Shown one piece after another: positions 12,081-24,969 of a stretch of 64,000 nt of DNA. Within the stretch, counting starts at the first letter, position 1, and each line of letters starts with the position of its first letter. The position numbers were made by a program, and so were the translations under genes. Source of the DNA: Liolophura sinensis (taxonomy: Eukaryota; Mollusca; Polyplacophora; Chitonida; Chitonidae). Location: positions 11,069,191 through 11,133,190 of the forward strand of contig NC_088300.1 of assembly GCF_032854445.1 (NCBI RefSeq). Direction: 5' to 3'. The notes under the pieces were generated by a model. That model searched no databases. It was given only the letters and a program-made list of their open reading frames with translations, and was not told the DNA's origin.

Positions 12081-13974
12081 GTTGTTATCCATAAGTAATG
12101 CCTCTGTCAATCTATACCATCCCAATTCCTAAATGCCTCTGAAAGAAGAAACCTTTTCACATGTTTGCATGGTGTTTATTCAAGCACATTCTGAAGGCAT
12201 TATTGTGTGAATACTAATAAAATCATACTTTTCGTAAAGCCCTGAAGGTGGCCAATCCAACTAGTGTAGTTCTGTCTCTAAAAACTAATTATAAATGTGT
12301 ATATACTGCAATGAAAGTTGATTTTTCTTATGCAAAGATGTTGAGGCATCAGAATATCTGCGAAAAAAAAATATGGACATAGAATTTTCCAGCATTAGTT
12401 AGGCTTATCAGTTAACCTGTGTGCCTTGAGTAACTACCAGACTTGGGCAGACCTCCTGATTTAAGCCAGTCACCTCACAGGCCAGAGGCCAGCAGTTAGC
12501 CCAATAACAAGTTTAACTGTAAACACCAACATACATGTAACTTTATCTTATCCAGTTGAAATGCCATGCTTTGTGGTACCAATAATAAACAACAGGTCTA
12601 CAGAGCAGTACTTGGAGCAGAGCAGGGGACAACCTTCAAGCTGGAGAGTTCACAGTTGATATGTAAGCCATGCTACAATATGGCAACCACATAAATGACG
12701 CACAGGTGTGTACGATGAAACATGCCGTTTCAAACCACATACAAAGAATAACATTACAGGTAATCTTATGTGAACTTGCAGTAAAGTCACACTCTCTTGG
12801 AGCTGGATTAAACTGACTTTCAAATTTCAAGTCTTCTTACATTTAAAGCCACCCTTTCTGAGAAAACCAGAAAATTTGTGAACATTACCCCTTTATCTTT
12901 TTAATATGGTACATATAACACTAAATTCATTTTATTCCCCAATATGCTGCACGCACCATATTCCACAATCTCTTTTCTATAAGTAGCTAGAAGAGTCTTC
13001 TTATCACAGGTGAGGCTGATGACAAGGCTGCAATCACTTCATAATCACATGTGACATATCCAATGAGTAAAACAAAAGACAACAAAAAAGTTAATACCAA
13101 ACTAAAATACCTAAGTTATTTCAGGAGAGAGGTCCCTACAGATTGAAACTGGCATCTTAGCATTTTTTTATTACGTGCTTGGTAACTTTATGAATCAGAT
13201 TTTAATCTGGGATTCTCACGAATATGCCATTTTAGAGAAACCGGAAACATGATGTCGCATCATCCGTACCCTACGCTCTTCAGTACTAGAGGCGAGACAC
13301 TCTTTTGTTGTGCACACGAACAGTCCCCCACTATTATTACAACATTCCATGCATTTATACCTTGGGGACTCATGCCAGATGTGTTCCACTACCACTTTTT
13401 CATTGAGCATGGCTTTATATATCTGAATTGTTGCGGAATCAGAAGTGTCAAACGGTGGAATCTGATTAGATCATAAATCTCGTGTATTCATAAAGAAAAG
13501 CTCAAGGCTTTTAAAAGTTAATATGGTGCAGTAAATAAAGGCAGATGATGTTGGACATCTCTAGCCTGATTATTGAAGATGAAGTTGGATTTTCCATACA
13601 TTTGGATGTTTTGCTTACTTTCAACTACTTTCAACTATCTTGTTTATCCTCCATCACAAAATAAAAACTGGTGTTTTCTGAACTTTAAATATGACTCGTT
13701 ATCGATATTTTCTACTCTTGTCTTTTAACCTACTCACGAATAACACCTTACATACTGTACTACCTATATGATTGCCGGAAGCCTACAAATGCAAAACAAT
13801 CATTCACATGTAGCTTTGTTTTCTTACTGAACAAAACATTATGAAAGATAAAATTCACGTTGTCTATTAAATAACTTCTGGTGCTCTCAAGTATGTGTTC
13901 CTAATTCCTATCAACAACACATAATAAAGGCACGTGCAATTTGATGCGCACATATCATCATAATAATATTGTGG

Positions 13975-14086
13975 TGCAATGACCCAGATGTTTCCCATTA
14001 ATGTAGTCTCTGTGAGTTCAAACCCAGCTCATGCTGGCTTTGTCTCCAGCCGTAAGTGGGAAACACTAATCAAATAAATAAATCTA
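13975..14086 (+). mobile_element. SINE family 1 fragment
   Basis: Shares 'gcaatgacccag', the B-box-like 'gtgagttcaaacccagctca' and the 'atcaaataaataaa' tail with the full copy at 36915-37182. The central conserved part is deleted. Confidence 0.7.
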
Positions 14087-15184
14087 AATGCACCTGTTGG
14101 GACAAGTGTATGTATATACATGTACATAATACATACATGCACATCTGCATAGGTGCATGATGTGGCACCTCTGAATATTTATATATATTAAACTTCATGC
14201 ATGAGTACAATGTAAGTAACGCATGAACATATTAATTATTACATTATGAGCAATCTAGGCCTGAGAACAAAGGACACGGATCATGTGTGACACAGATGAG
14301 TGAGTTCAGAAGACATTTTAAGCTTGCTGCCTTTATATCTGATCTTAACTCCCAGGCATACCTGTACCTGTGTGAATAGTACGAACATGTAAGGAATGAT
14401 GGCAAATGTCGGGGGCTAAACTCTTGTAACATGTCTTACAAAGGATTTCATCAAGACATGGCACAAGTAAAATCAGTGCAGCACTAAATCTCATGACATT
14501 CTCATGTACAGGAGATATACATTATTACATGCATGTACCAGGTAAGCAAACGTAGGGCAATGTTCACTGATGGTGTGCCCCAAACTCAAAATGTAAGATT
14601 TTAGTCACGATTATTATACTTTCACATCAAAGTTAATACCTAAAACTGAATGAGACAATTTGAACAAATATACAAGATCTGGAAGGAACACTGTCTTGCA
14701 CAACTACTGTGCATAGACTAAAGTATGAAGTACTCATGTGAGTTGACAGCAGTGTTGTGGACACTTACATCTTCGTGTCCGTTGAAGAGGAATGTAACGA
14801 GCTGTCTCCCACTATGGCACTAACCGGTTTCATATGTCAGGGCTACTGGTTGCCACAGTTGCAGGATTGGCAGTCATATTTGTCCTTGGTATACTGTACC
14901 TTTTGCTCTAGATGTACACATTTTGTTTGTGATGGCCTGGGGTAAGAACAGTTTTCTTGTAAATTGGCCAAGTTTATACTTTGATAAACAAAGATACTAT
15001 ACATGTATATTTATATAATACAACTAAACCATTGTTATTCAAGAATGAAAGAAATTGTCATTCACTTTTTAGTGCTGTTCAAAGTTAGTTTCATGTCAGA
15101 AGGAAGACTGATGCTGGAGTTTCATACTACATCTATATGTCAATAGAGTCAACATTATTTTTAATCCACACCTACATGCACATA

Positions 15185-15300
15185 TTTATATGGATACTGC
15201 TTCTGTGGCTTAATGGTTATAGCATCCACCTCCCAAGTCAGGACAAATGGGATCAAACCCAGGTTGGGTCATAACAAAGACCCTGTAGAGAAGGCAATTT
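15185..15300 (+). mobile_element. tRNA-like SINE head (third type)
   Basis: An A-box-like 'tggcttaatggttatagc' lies about 50 nt before a B-box-like 'gggatcaaacccag'. There is no matching acceptor stem, so this is a tRNA-derived repeat rather than a tRNA gene. Confidence 0.4.
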
Positions 15301-17262
15301 CACACAGACCATGCATATTGCACTAAAATACCTGGATCATTTATCTTGACATCGGCAACTTTTTCGGGTAAAACCTTTAACAGCTGGATCGTAATAGTAC
15401 GCTGAATCTGGCAGTAAACCTGCATCTCCTCTCCTCTGCACAAACACCATTATACCCACAATCTTCCCTACTGCATGCACATCCACATCGCAAGGGCTGT
15501 AGTAATCATGTAGTGGTCTCTTAATGCAACAAAGGCAATGCCAAGGCAAATCATCCAAGCTCTTAACAAGTGTTATTTTGGTGCAATACCAAGTGGGGCC
15601 TGTAGTTGAATATACAGTACATCCTTCGAAGTGTAGTAACCTCTACAACCTTGCGAAGTGGCAGTGAACAGATATTTTTTTTTCCAAAATCGTGCACATT
15701 CGGGCATTTCTCTCACATGAGGGAGTGACAAGCAGACAACAAGGTGAGAGACCTAAATACTCTGACTGGTACCAAATGAAAATGACAGTATGTTTAATTG
15801 TTAGGCAACAAAACAATCTGCAAAGCTTACATGTACATGAATGTAAATTGTGAACGTGAACAAAACCTGGTTTAATGCTTATGAGTTTGAAAAGTAGAGC
15901 TTTGTATTAACTCACATGTTATTTAGACAATGAATTTACCACACTGTCTACTCCAGTAAAGCATACTGACAAGAGTAGAATGGCAAATACTTGGATGTCC
16001 ACGGTCTCAAATAGGTGCATGTTTAGTTCATCTTGATAAGTTTATCCCTATCTCTCAAAAAATTTGCCACACATTTCCAAACGCTGAAGTTTTAGCAGTT
16101 TATGTGACCACAATACAGCAAGCTAATTAGCGTGCGATGATTTTCGCGACAAGCTGGCTGCTAAGGAATAAAGGTGAGGCCGCCAAAATTGTAGAGCACA
16201 TATTTGTGCAGGTCACAAGGTAAGTGCCTGAGGTGTGAGGTAGCAAAAATGATATGAAAATTAAATAAAATGTTGTATACCTCTACTGGAGTGTTGGCAG
16301 TGGAAGAGCTATGTTGAGCCAAGAGTTGGCTCCCTGTTGTGGCATGTCAAACTTCACCACATGAGTTATTGTAGCACCACACTACACAAATTATAGCATT
16401 AAAATGCCTTATTTGAGTAATTTTTAAAAAGGAGAGAGAGAGAGAACACACCTTGTCTCACTGCAAATAAAACATTAAGTGGAAAAGATACATTACCCAT
16501 ACACATCATTAATTTCCAAAAGAGTAACCTCCCCTATTTATTATGTTGTGTACGTTTTCATGTCTTACAACTTATACTGAAAGACACGCAGGTTGATACC
16601 TTCGTGTGCTAGAAGGATATAACACTACTGTAGAGAGAAGAATAAAGGGTGCGCTATTAAATGCACCAAGAGCCCAAGTTACACTGTAATTTACCGCATC
16701 AATTGACTCAACTCGCACTTCTCTGCTGAAGTTGAAATAAAACTGAGCCTCCCCATCTACGCGAGTCACGCCTCGAGCACTTCATCAAAATGTCTGAAAT
16801 CTACAATTTTTACACACTAAGACGCAAAAGATTAGCACAAATCAAGCTCAAAGTACAATTGATATACATACCGCTGTTAGCTACGTTTCACCCATTTCAA
16901 TGTTTGTCGCTCTGAGTTCATTTTGTTACCTCCGGAAATTATCGCTGTCAAATATTGACTATCTGACGACATTAACCGCGAGATGGCGCTGCTTTCTTTC
17001 TTTTTTTTTTTTTACGAAGCCTCGTACATTTTCATGTTTGATGTCGAATCATAAATAAGTTTTTAACAGCTGTATGGAGTTAAATCATTTTTAATTGAAT
17101 TATATTTCACTAGTCCATTGAATTGATAAAAAAACCACACGTTTTCAACGATTTCAAATAAGACTTCCGGTTTGTGAAACCTGTTGTTGTTGTTAATTGC
17201 TTCACTCGACCTTTCGCCATTCGTATCTGCACGCTTGTGTATCCCTGAGGAAATTGGCAATC

Positions 17263-19291
17263 ATGTCAGCTACTCTGCGGGGAATTTCAAAAAGTTTGCT
17301 AGTCGTAAAGCAAACGGCTCAGCAAAAGGCTACAATTGTCGCCGGTCCACCGAGGAATATTGTAGGATGGCCTGTATGTAAAATTAAGATGCTTTCAATC
17401 TTGACCTTGATGGTTGAATTATTTGGCATGCTTAACTTAAGAAAGGCAAAGATCATTTCTACGAGTTAAATCGAAGAGCAGGTGGCTTCATGGCTTCATT
17501 GTAGATAGCTTTACCTAATGTTCTGTATATTCTATATTGCAATTGGCAAAGCTATATCATTAGATAACATTAAAACACATAGGCCTAGGTCAGTTAAATT
17601 AAATGTTGAGGTCTATTTTCAACAATCATCTAAATCTGGATGAACTCTTGAGTCCACTGGAATGCCAGCTTGACTTATAAAACTGTCTCTTGACATTTAC
17701 CACATCCTTTGTCTTTTAGAGTTCAAATATATCAAACGTTGCGGTCTATGTTCAACAATTTCTGATATTGACCTGCCTCAACGTTTAATCGTCGAATTAA
17801 AAAACCCAGTAGGTCCATTCCGCTAGGCATCTTGTGTCGCCTATGTCTGCATGAACGTACGAGACTTCAGAAATGCAGATTGGGTTTATCCGTACAATGA
17901 GTTGTCGCTAGATTTTTTATGTTATGGTGACTTGTGCATAACCAGTCCCATGCAAATCCAGTCTTTATTCCTATCCAGTCTGTTAATCCCATCCAGTCTA
18001 TTATTCCGGTCTTGAGGCCTACCTCAGCTGGAGCACGCAGAGCTGGATTTGAGCACATGATTTCAAAGGTCAAGAGCGCTTTAACCACATGAGCCAACGA
18101 CGGCCACCCCCTCAAAGTGGAAAATATATTTCACATCAATCAACAATTAAGGACTAGCACCCTAACCCAATAAACTAGACGTATACCACAGACTGAGAGG
18201 CTATGTCAGACTGGAGCCCTCCTACTTACTGAAGTTTATTCTTAGTTGTATACTGAAGCAGTATTTCCTACCCGATAGCTTTCTGATCATTGTTCAGAGC
18301 CAAGGGTATGGCAGAATGCTGCAACCAAAATCCAGTCGCAGTAAAACCAAACTGCGAGTTTAATATCATGGGGTAGGTTTCATGAAGATAACTTAGTGTT
18401 AAGTTGCCCTCAGCTAAGTGCATTTTATGTCTATACAACATACATTGTTATGGTAGTTAAGGGCTTACTTCGCTAAGTCAGCTTTATGAAACCGGCTTCA
18501 TGGTGTCTGCTAAGATTCCTACTGAAAGCCATGTCTGCTGTTTTGAAGAATTCTCCATGCTGTGGACATACCATCTACTGGAGGTTAGAAATTGTCTTGT
18601 ACATATTACAGCCGAAAACTCCTCAGCGTGCCTTGGGTAATGTCAGGAATTGCACCATACATGCAAAACTTTCCAAACAAAGCAGACATGGCTGGTCTAA
18701 AATGTTACCTCCATGGACGGTATAAGCCCACCAGTCAAATACAGGCTTCATTAGAGTGGGTATGGACCCCAACAATCTGGAATACGCTTATCTTTCATTA
18801 CTGTTTAAGGAATTAGGAGGTAGTTTCTGTATTGGGCTAGAAATGTACTTACTTAGTAGGAAATAGGGCCCTGTTTGGCTTATCTGGTACACAAAATCCG
18901 ATATATCAGGCTAAGGATTGCTTACCTTGGCTATGCTTAGTCTTTATTTTTATTTTATTTTTATTTTTATAGTTTTAACTTGATATAGTGATAGCGTTAA
19001 TGCTCTCCTAACCCGAATTATATTTCTCAGAGACTACAAACCTCAACAACAACTGTATAAGCCCAGGATATCCCCTTCATTGATATAATGTAGCACCTGA
19101 CATATCTAGTGTATCTATTTCTGTCCCGTATAGTGTAAATGTTTGAATTTAACTGACAGTTTTCTTACCACCACGTTTGTTATTTTCAGGAAAAGTTGGC
19201 CCTTGGTGCTGTGATGATTGTGGGAACTGTTGCTCCTGCTGCCTACATCTTAGCCAACTTGCAGGAGTACAAGAAGAGGGAAGGGGATTGA
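17263..19291 (+). CDS. Cytochrome c oxidase subunit 8 (COX8-like), 2 exons
   Basis: Exon 1 is 17263-17373 (37 codons, donor gtatgt). Exon 2 is 19190-19291 (acceptor ttattttcag, 33 codons plus TGA). The product is 70 aa. The N-terminus (MSATLRGISKSLLVVKQ) is basic and Ser/Thr-rich with no acidic residue, as expected of a mitochondrial presequence. The C-terminal half has one hydrophobic membrane span (LALGAVMIVGTVAPAAYIL) with the COX8 hallmark proline, followed by 'ANLQEYKKREGD', matching the family ending (pa.wiL.hLe.Y+). Known family role: a small nuclear-encoded single-pass subunit of respiratory complex IV in the inner mitochondrial membrane. Length matches vertebrate COX8 precursors (about 69-70 aa). 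ATG choice: it gives the presequence and stands in 'atcATGt' context. A polyadenylation signal AATAAA lies at 19625, inside the start of the duplicated block. The intron is 1.8 kb and contains a MITE. Confidence 0.88.
18372..18497. mobile_element. MITE with about 32-bp imperfect TIRs
   Basis: The left end 'ggtaggtttcatgaagata' and the reverse complement of the right end 'agccggtttcataaagctga' align over about 32 bp, continuing through 'acttag'. The element is 126 bp, non-coding, and flanked by 'tcatgg' on both sides (18366-18371 and 18498-18503). It lies in the COX8 intron. Confidence 0.65.
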
Positions 19292-19904
19292 TGATGGACC
19301 ACATTTAGAAGATATGCTGCCACTTCTTATTCCGTGTTCATATTGTGTGACGAATTTACACTTCAGACCGAACATTAGCGAACATTATTTCTGTGGCCAA
19401 GAGGCAGAAGCTATTCAGGCATGTGCTGCTATCTTCATTTGAAATGGAGATATGCAAACTAGACTTTCCATTAAAATGGAGTCCAAGGCAGTGGTGTGGT
19501 CTGGACAGGAGTGGGAGTTTATACAAGCAGCTCTACAACAGTTGTAGCCACACACCTCGAAAGAACTATTGAATTAATTGGTTTTATAGAACTAGCAGTG
19601 CATTCCTTTATAGCTTGAAAATGGAATAAAATAGCTATTTACAGAATTATGCAATGTGTACATGTGTATTGTGGGTGGGGGGTGGGGTGGGAGGGTTGAT
19701 ATAATGCATATGTTGTTCATGAGATGGACTAACCATGTAACAAAAAGAAACTGAATATTCCTGTTAAAATTAACATTAGCAAATTATATTTGCTAAAAAG
19801 AGCAGACCAGGTGTCCAAAAAAAATTAGAAGAATTGGTATCTCCCATTCTGCTTTATGGGTGTAGATAGATCAGCTGAAGGTCTTCATTTTTTAATGACT
19901 TGCC

Positions 19905-20205
19905 CGCTAGCACAGTTGGTAGAGCCTCCTCTTCGGGAGCGGTAGATCCAGGGTCAATCCTGGGTCGAGTCACACCTAAGACCTTAAAAGAGGAAGTTGC
20001 AGCTTCTCGCTTGGCGTTCAGCATGATGGGGATAGTGCAAGGACAAGGCTTGCTTGTCTTCGGTAAGGCGTCTCAGTGAAGCAGCACTAGATAAAAGAGC
20101 GATGGAAATCCGACCTGCTACAAGGAGACATATTACAAGTACTCTATGGACTCCTTCGTCATCATGTGACTGAAAAATTATTAAGTACGTTAAACCCAAA
20201 GCACG
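19905..20205 (+). mobile_element. SINE family 2 (tRNA-derived)
   Basis: A-box 'tagcacagttgg' (19918-19929) and B-box-like 'gggtcaatcc' (19951-19960), followed by a body shared with 26625-26925 and, reversed, 57273-57639. The 3' end is 'aagtacgttaaacccaaagc'. Confidence 0.8.
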
Positions 20206-21244
20206 CATGCACTTTTAACTGTACACCCACAGGACCACTGATAGTTTTGCCTTTAAAATGCATTCAAAAACTCAATATTTTTGTTAATAAAGATCATCAG
20301 CTAGTAAAACGTCAGGATACTTGGTATAGTTTTCCGGTTATGATAAAAAAAAAGGAGCTAAAGCAGGTATGCCGGAGTTCAAGCCGATATTGCCGGTCTA
20401 TGCGGTGTCACTTCAGGTTACCTTTATGGAATGCATGTATAGATACATAATCATCTTAATCAGAAAGCCTACATTCTTCATAAACATTAGTGCATTGTAA
20501 GTACACTGTACATCATATGTATGTAGATGTGCCAAACGGAGTAAATCAACCTTTGGGCAATATTTGATGGCATGCATGACTACTGGCATGAGCGATACAG
20601 GCCCGACGCCATCTACCTAATGTGAATTTTCCGATGTCAATCATCTTCGCCGTTCAACTGCCCGAGACACATCTGCGTCCAACTCTGTAGGGCTGTGTTT
20701 ACATATACTATCACAGTCCTGTCTTGTTCCATAAGCTTACCTTGAACACCTCTGTACTTTCCTTTGGGGGCTTTAATATATTACTGCTGGGCACCAAATA
20801 ATTTGTCTGTCAGTAGTCATAGTCGTCTCAGCTATCGGATCAAGGTAGGTGTTCCCATGTGTCATCACTAATAAATTCACACAAGCACGAAATTAGTGGA
20901 AACTGGATAAATTCTAACTCCAACCGCCATATTTGAATGCATACAGCACATATGACGGAGATAACTACTGACATCACCAGCAATTAGTATATTTTGTACA
21001 TTCTTTAATTGTTTGAGAAATTCTTTTGTTCATCACTGCTGAATATGGGTTCCCTCTGTTTCATTACTGGTGAGACTGATCCTAAACAATTATCCAGTAT
21101 GTGTGTCAAAAGGTCTAATTTGCCTAATAGTGGAATGATAATTGCATACATCATTCGCTTCACTCTGAGGAGTATGCATTCAAACATGGCGGTGGGTGTG
21201 TGGATGAGGTGGGGGGCGGGGGGGGGGGGGGGGGGAGTTCTCCA

Positions 21245-21385
21245 TGGCCGTAAATGGAAATGTCTGTCAACAATCTGTGGATAGTCGTGAGTGGGTGTGC
21301 CCAGTTTCCTCCCACCAATATGCTGGCCGCCATTGTATAAGTGAAATATTCTTGAGTACGGCCTAAGACATCAATCAAATATTTT
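21245..21385 (+). mobile_element. SINE family 1, 3' part
   Basis: Carries 'cagtttcctcccaccaatat', 'gtgaaatattcttgagtacg' and 'catcaatcaaat', which are the central and tail parts of SINE family 1. It follows a poly-G run. Confidence 0.7.
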
Positions 21386-22050
21386 TTTTCATTTGAAAAT
21401 ACATTTCTTGATTCTCAAATACAATAGACCAATATTAAGACATATAAGATTTATATTTTTACCAATTTTGTACTTGTATTTGTTTAATTACATCATTAGT
21501 CTTGGACACCATAGAGATGGCTGGGGTAAGCCATCAACCGTGGCAATTTAGTAATGAAATTTTAAAGTGAATAAATTTTTTGAAGTGATGTCATAGCTGC
21601 TAAGAACCAGTCGCCTGCACGCTCTTTAGTCACCTGACTATGGAGTATTGGCGGTGAAAACAAACCCAGTGTAATCCAGGCGAGGTAGGACTTGAATAAG
21701 ATTTTAGCATGAATAATAAAATTATGGCCTTTAGGTAAGATTTTTTTTTTTGATCAGAATGTGCCCAACCTTCAAATATGATAGCTTCATAGCCCTGTAG
21801 TGCTTTAAACTTTAGAAATAGAAAAAAATCTAGGTTCATATGTGATTTTCCACCTGGTCCTTGCGAAGAATCCAAACGCTATGAATGAGCGAGATATGTT
21901 GCACAACTGCTGGATTTCGATCTGTGTGTCACACGCTGAGGCCATTGGTTGTAAAAATCACGTGGTTGATAGTCATGCGCCATCGCTTGTCTTCTGGTAA
22001 GGTGTACAGCCATCAAGTACTACGCATAGACGGAAAGGATCCAGGAGAAA

Positions 22051-24486
22051 ATGGCAGTAAACAGGTATGATATTGTGTCATCTATTTATCCTGATTCTAA
22101 TTTAGGTGTTATATTATACATGGGATTTGATAATGATGGTGTCAAGTGGCGTTTTGAAAGAAATATGGATCAAGAAGGCTTATATTTTTAGAGGCCTACT
22201 GAAAAGACTGCAAACGAAAACGAAAGTAAATGGCAGTGGCTACGTGTAAACTTCCAGGCACACCAGAATGCTGTTTGTGTGTTGCAATATAGGGACAGCC
22301 AAGGGTCAGCTTATGCCAGGGAATCTCAGACAAAATAGCCTACATATTTGTCCTTTTAAACGAAAGGTCGTATATTTGGGGCGATAAAGCGGTGTCTCAC
22401 CAGTTTCGTGTTTTGCGTGTGTCACTCATTCCGGAAATTGTACGTGTGGTCTTTACCAGGGTTTGTGTGTCACCAGTTCTGTGGTTTCCTTGTGTCACAC
22501 ACTCAGGGATTTGTAGGCCCTATGTGTCATCTTCACCAGGGTTTGTGTGTGTCACCAGTTCTGTGGTTTCCTTGTGTCACACACTCAGGGATTTGTAGGC
22601 CCCATGTGTCATCTTCACCAGGGTTTGTGTGTCTCACCAGTTCCGTGTTTTGCGTGTGTCTTTCATTTCGGGATTTGTATGTGTCATCTTCACCAGGGTT
22701 TGTGTGTCTCACCAGTTCTGTGGTTTGCGTGTGTCACTCACGCACAAATTTGTATGTGTCATCTTCACCAGGATTTGTGTGTCTAACCAGTTTCGTGTTG
22801 TGCGTGTATCACTCCTTTCGGGATTTGTATATGTCGTCTTCACCAGGGTTTGTGTGTGTCGCCAGTTTGTGGTTTGCTTGTGTCACTCATTCCGGGATTC
22901 GTATGTGTCATCTTCACCAGGGTTTGTGTGTCTCACCAGTTTCGTGATTTGCGTGTGTCACACACTCACGGATTTGTATGTGTCATCTTCCCCAGACGAC
23001 ACATACGCGTGTGTACGCGTGTCACACACTCACACTCTTCACCAGACGACACTTACGCGTGTGTACGCGTGCCAGACTCAGGGATTGCTATGTGTCATCA
23101 CCAGTTTTGTGGTTTCGGTACGTGTGCCACTCACTCAGGGGTTTGCATGTGTAGTCTTTACCGGGGTTTGTGCGCTTTACCAGTTTTGTTGTTTGCCTGT
23201 GCCACTCACTCATTGATTTGTATGTGTCGCGTTCACCAGGATTTGTGCGTTTTACCAGTTTTGTGGTTTGTGTGTGCCATTCACTCATTGATTGGTATGT
23301 GTCGGCTTTACCAAGTTTTGTGCGTTTTACCAGTTTTGTGGTTTGTGTGTGCCACTCACTCATTGATTTGTATGTGTCGTCTTTACCAGCTTTTTTGACA
23401 GTCGTATGCTTCGGCTTGAATATTGATCAATATTCTCCGTTAAAGATCATTTCGCCGGTAAGATTGTTGGCTCTTATTTTGTTTTATTTTTGTTTCCTGT
23501 ACAGACAAGAGCTTCAGCGCATTCTTTCCGAATTGTCGGTGAAGATTCGAGTAGACGAGGAGGACTTGAAGAAATCAAGAAGAACAATGGAGGGTGTCAC
23601 CCAGACGCTGCTTAAAGGCTTACAAATGCAACATGGCATCGTCCGTAATTTTCAATACACCGGAAGCTCATATGAAGGCACCAAGATTATACAAGCTGAC
23701 GAGTTTGACGTGATGGTTCTACTGAATGGAAATATGGAAGGAGGTCTGCAGATTGAAACTAGGACGCCAGGTTACGCAACCTTGCAACCGAAGAAACCAT
23801 CGGCGGCTATATATTCAGATTTTTTGGTTTGCGACCATAGGTTTTTGAGTCCTGGAAAAGTGAGGCAGCGGTTCACAGGAATGGTGCAGACACAGCTGAA
23901 TAAGTTGAACTTCCCTGTACCAGTGAAACTGTTGGCTCACGGACCGGCTGTCATGCTCAGGATAGAAGACAAACACCATATCGTCGATGTGGATTTAGTC
24001 CCAACGTTTGTTGTAGACGACCAGTTCTATGTGGCCAAACCATACAAGAGTTACGCTGACAACCCAGAACGCAGTATTGGCGGGGTCTCTAACTCCCTAT
24101 TCTGGCGTCAATCCACATCCCTTGACGAGAAGAGCATGTTATCAACAATTGATCGCGACCAGGGCTGCCGACGTAAATGTTTGAAGATCCTGAAGTACAT
24201 GCGCACTAGGGATGCCACGCTGAGTCGCCTGACCTCATTTCATTTCAAGAACCTTGTGCTGCATCATGCCGCCGACGGGGACTGGAGGGACGCCAATATG
24301 GCGGAAAGGTTCCTGGGTTTGTTGCAGAGCTTGTGTACTTGTCTAGATGGCGGTAACCTGAAGCATTACTTCATACCCCCAGTCAACTTGCTAGACGGGT
24401 TCGGTGCGAACGTCATCGCCAACCTCAAAGGACGCGTAAGACGGCTGACGAGCAGTGACCAGGCAATTCGACATCTTCTACAGTAG
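22051..24486 (+). CDS. cGAS-like receptor (cGLR), copy 1, 2 exons
   Basis: CDS is 22051-22064 joined to 23505-24486. The 14-nt coding exon 1 (MAVN plus two bases, context gaaaATGg, donor gtatga) meets acceptor 'tttcctgtacag' in phase, giving 331 aa. The core is the cGAS/Mab-21 nucleotidyltransferase fold: G58-S59-S60 (TGSSYEGTK), then E71-x-D73 (ADEFDVMVLL), then the third metal ligand D168 (VDVDLVPTF). The helical half follows (CRRKCLKILKYMR, residues 226-238). All three catalytic acids are present. The zinc ribbon (H-C-C-C) of vertebrate cGAS is not seen. Family knowledge: cGLRs sense foreign nucleic acid or other ligands in the cytosol and make cyclic dinucleotides for STING. The ligand and product here are unknown. 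A polyadenylation signal AATAAA lies at 24666. An unspliced frame reads from the intron repeat into exon 2. Confidence 0.9.
22390..23400. repeat. Minisatellite in cGLR copy 1 intron, unit about 75 bp
   Basis: About 13 units containing 'caccagttctgtggtttgcg', 'tgtcactcactcagggattt' and 'catcttcaccagggtttgtg'. Stop codons are rare in several frames, giving misleading open frames of 150-195 codons. It lies wholly inside the intron. Confidence 0.9.
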
Positions 24487-24969
24487 GTGAGCTGGGTTCA
24501 GCACTCCAGGCACGATGTCAACAGAAATTATGTTAGGATGTAACGTGTGTTTCACATACTGTATCACCACACCACGAGCTTACAGTGTGTTACGGGAGAA
24601 CAGATCACGGGTTGATGTCAATATCAAATCAAGATAGGCCTGACGTGTTATATATAGTGGTCTTAAATAAACTTCAGATGGTGATTCTTCAATTTGTGCC
24701 TCTCCAATAGCACTAGCAAAACAGACTAACAGATTAAATTTATGTTACCGGAGTCAACCATGGCTGGACAGTTTGGTTAGGAATTACAGCAGTTTGCTTA
24801 AAGTTATGGGCTTCTTAACGCCCCAAAATACCGTTTTCTGTCCAGATATAAGTAATATTGAACAATAATATATATCTTGCTCCTTACTTGCAATTTATTA
24901 ACCAAATAAAAATGAATAAAATTATAGTCTGACTTGTATGGACAGGTGCTAATAATCTAAGGACGAATC

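Larger units (their letters stand above)
12081..16870. other. No gene firmly recognised
   Basis: About 4.8 kb, AT-rich, with a few minus-strand intervals that look like exons. 15332-15407 is flanked by 'ctgccag' and 'gtattt' and reads 'TIQLLKVLPEKVADVKINDP'. 14437-14487 precedes 'gtaaga' and reads 'AALILLVPCLDEIL'. Their phases could not be linked and I do not recognise a protein. Confidence 0.3.

Noticed and set aside
16572-16800. 65-codon minus-strand ORF and a second frame starting MKCSRRDSRRWGG upstream of COX8
   Set aside because: No supported splicing or homology; could be 5' UTR of a minus-strand gene but not callable.
19910-19985. tRNA gene-like sequence with A and B boxes
   Set aside because: No paired acceptor stem and a shared downstream body with other copies: the head of SINE family 2.
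22392-23398. Open frames of 150-195 codons (and their duplicates at 29167-30159)
   Set aside because: They are repeat translations lying inside the cGLR intron, overlap in several frames, and have no domain or codon signal of their own.
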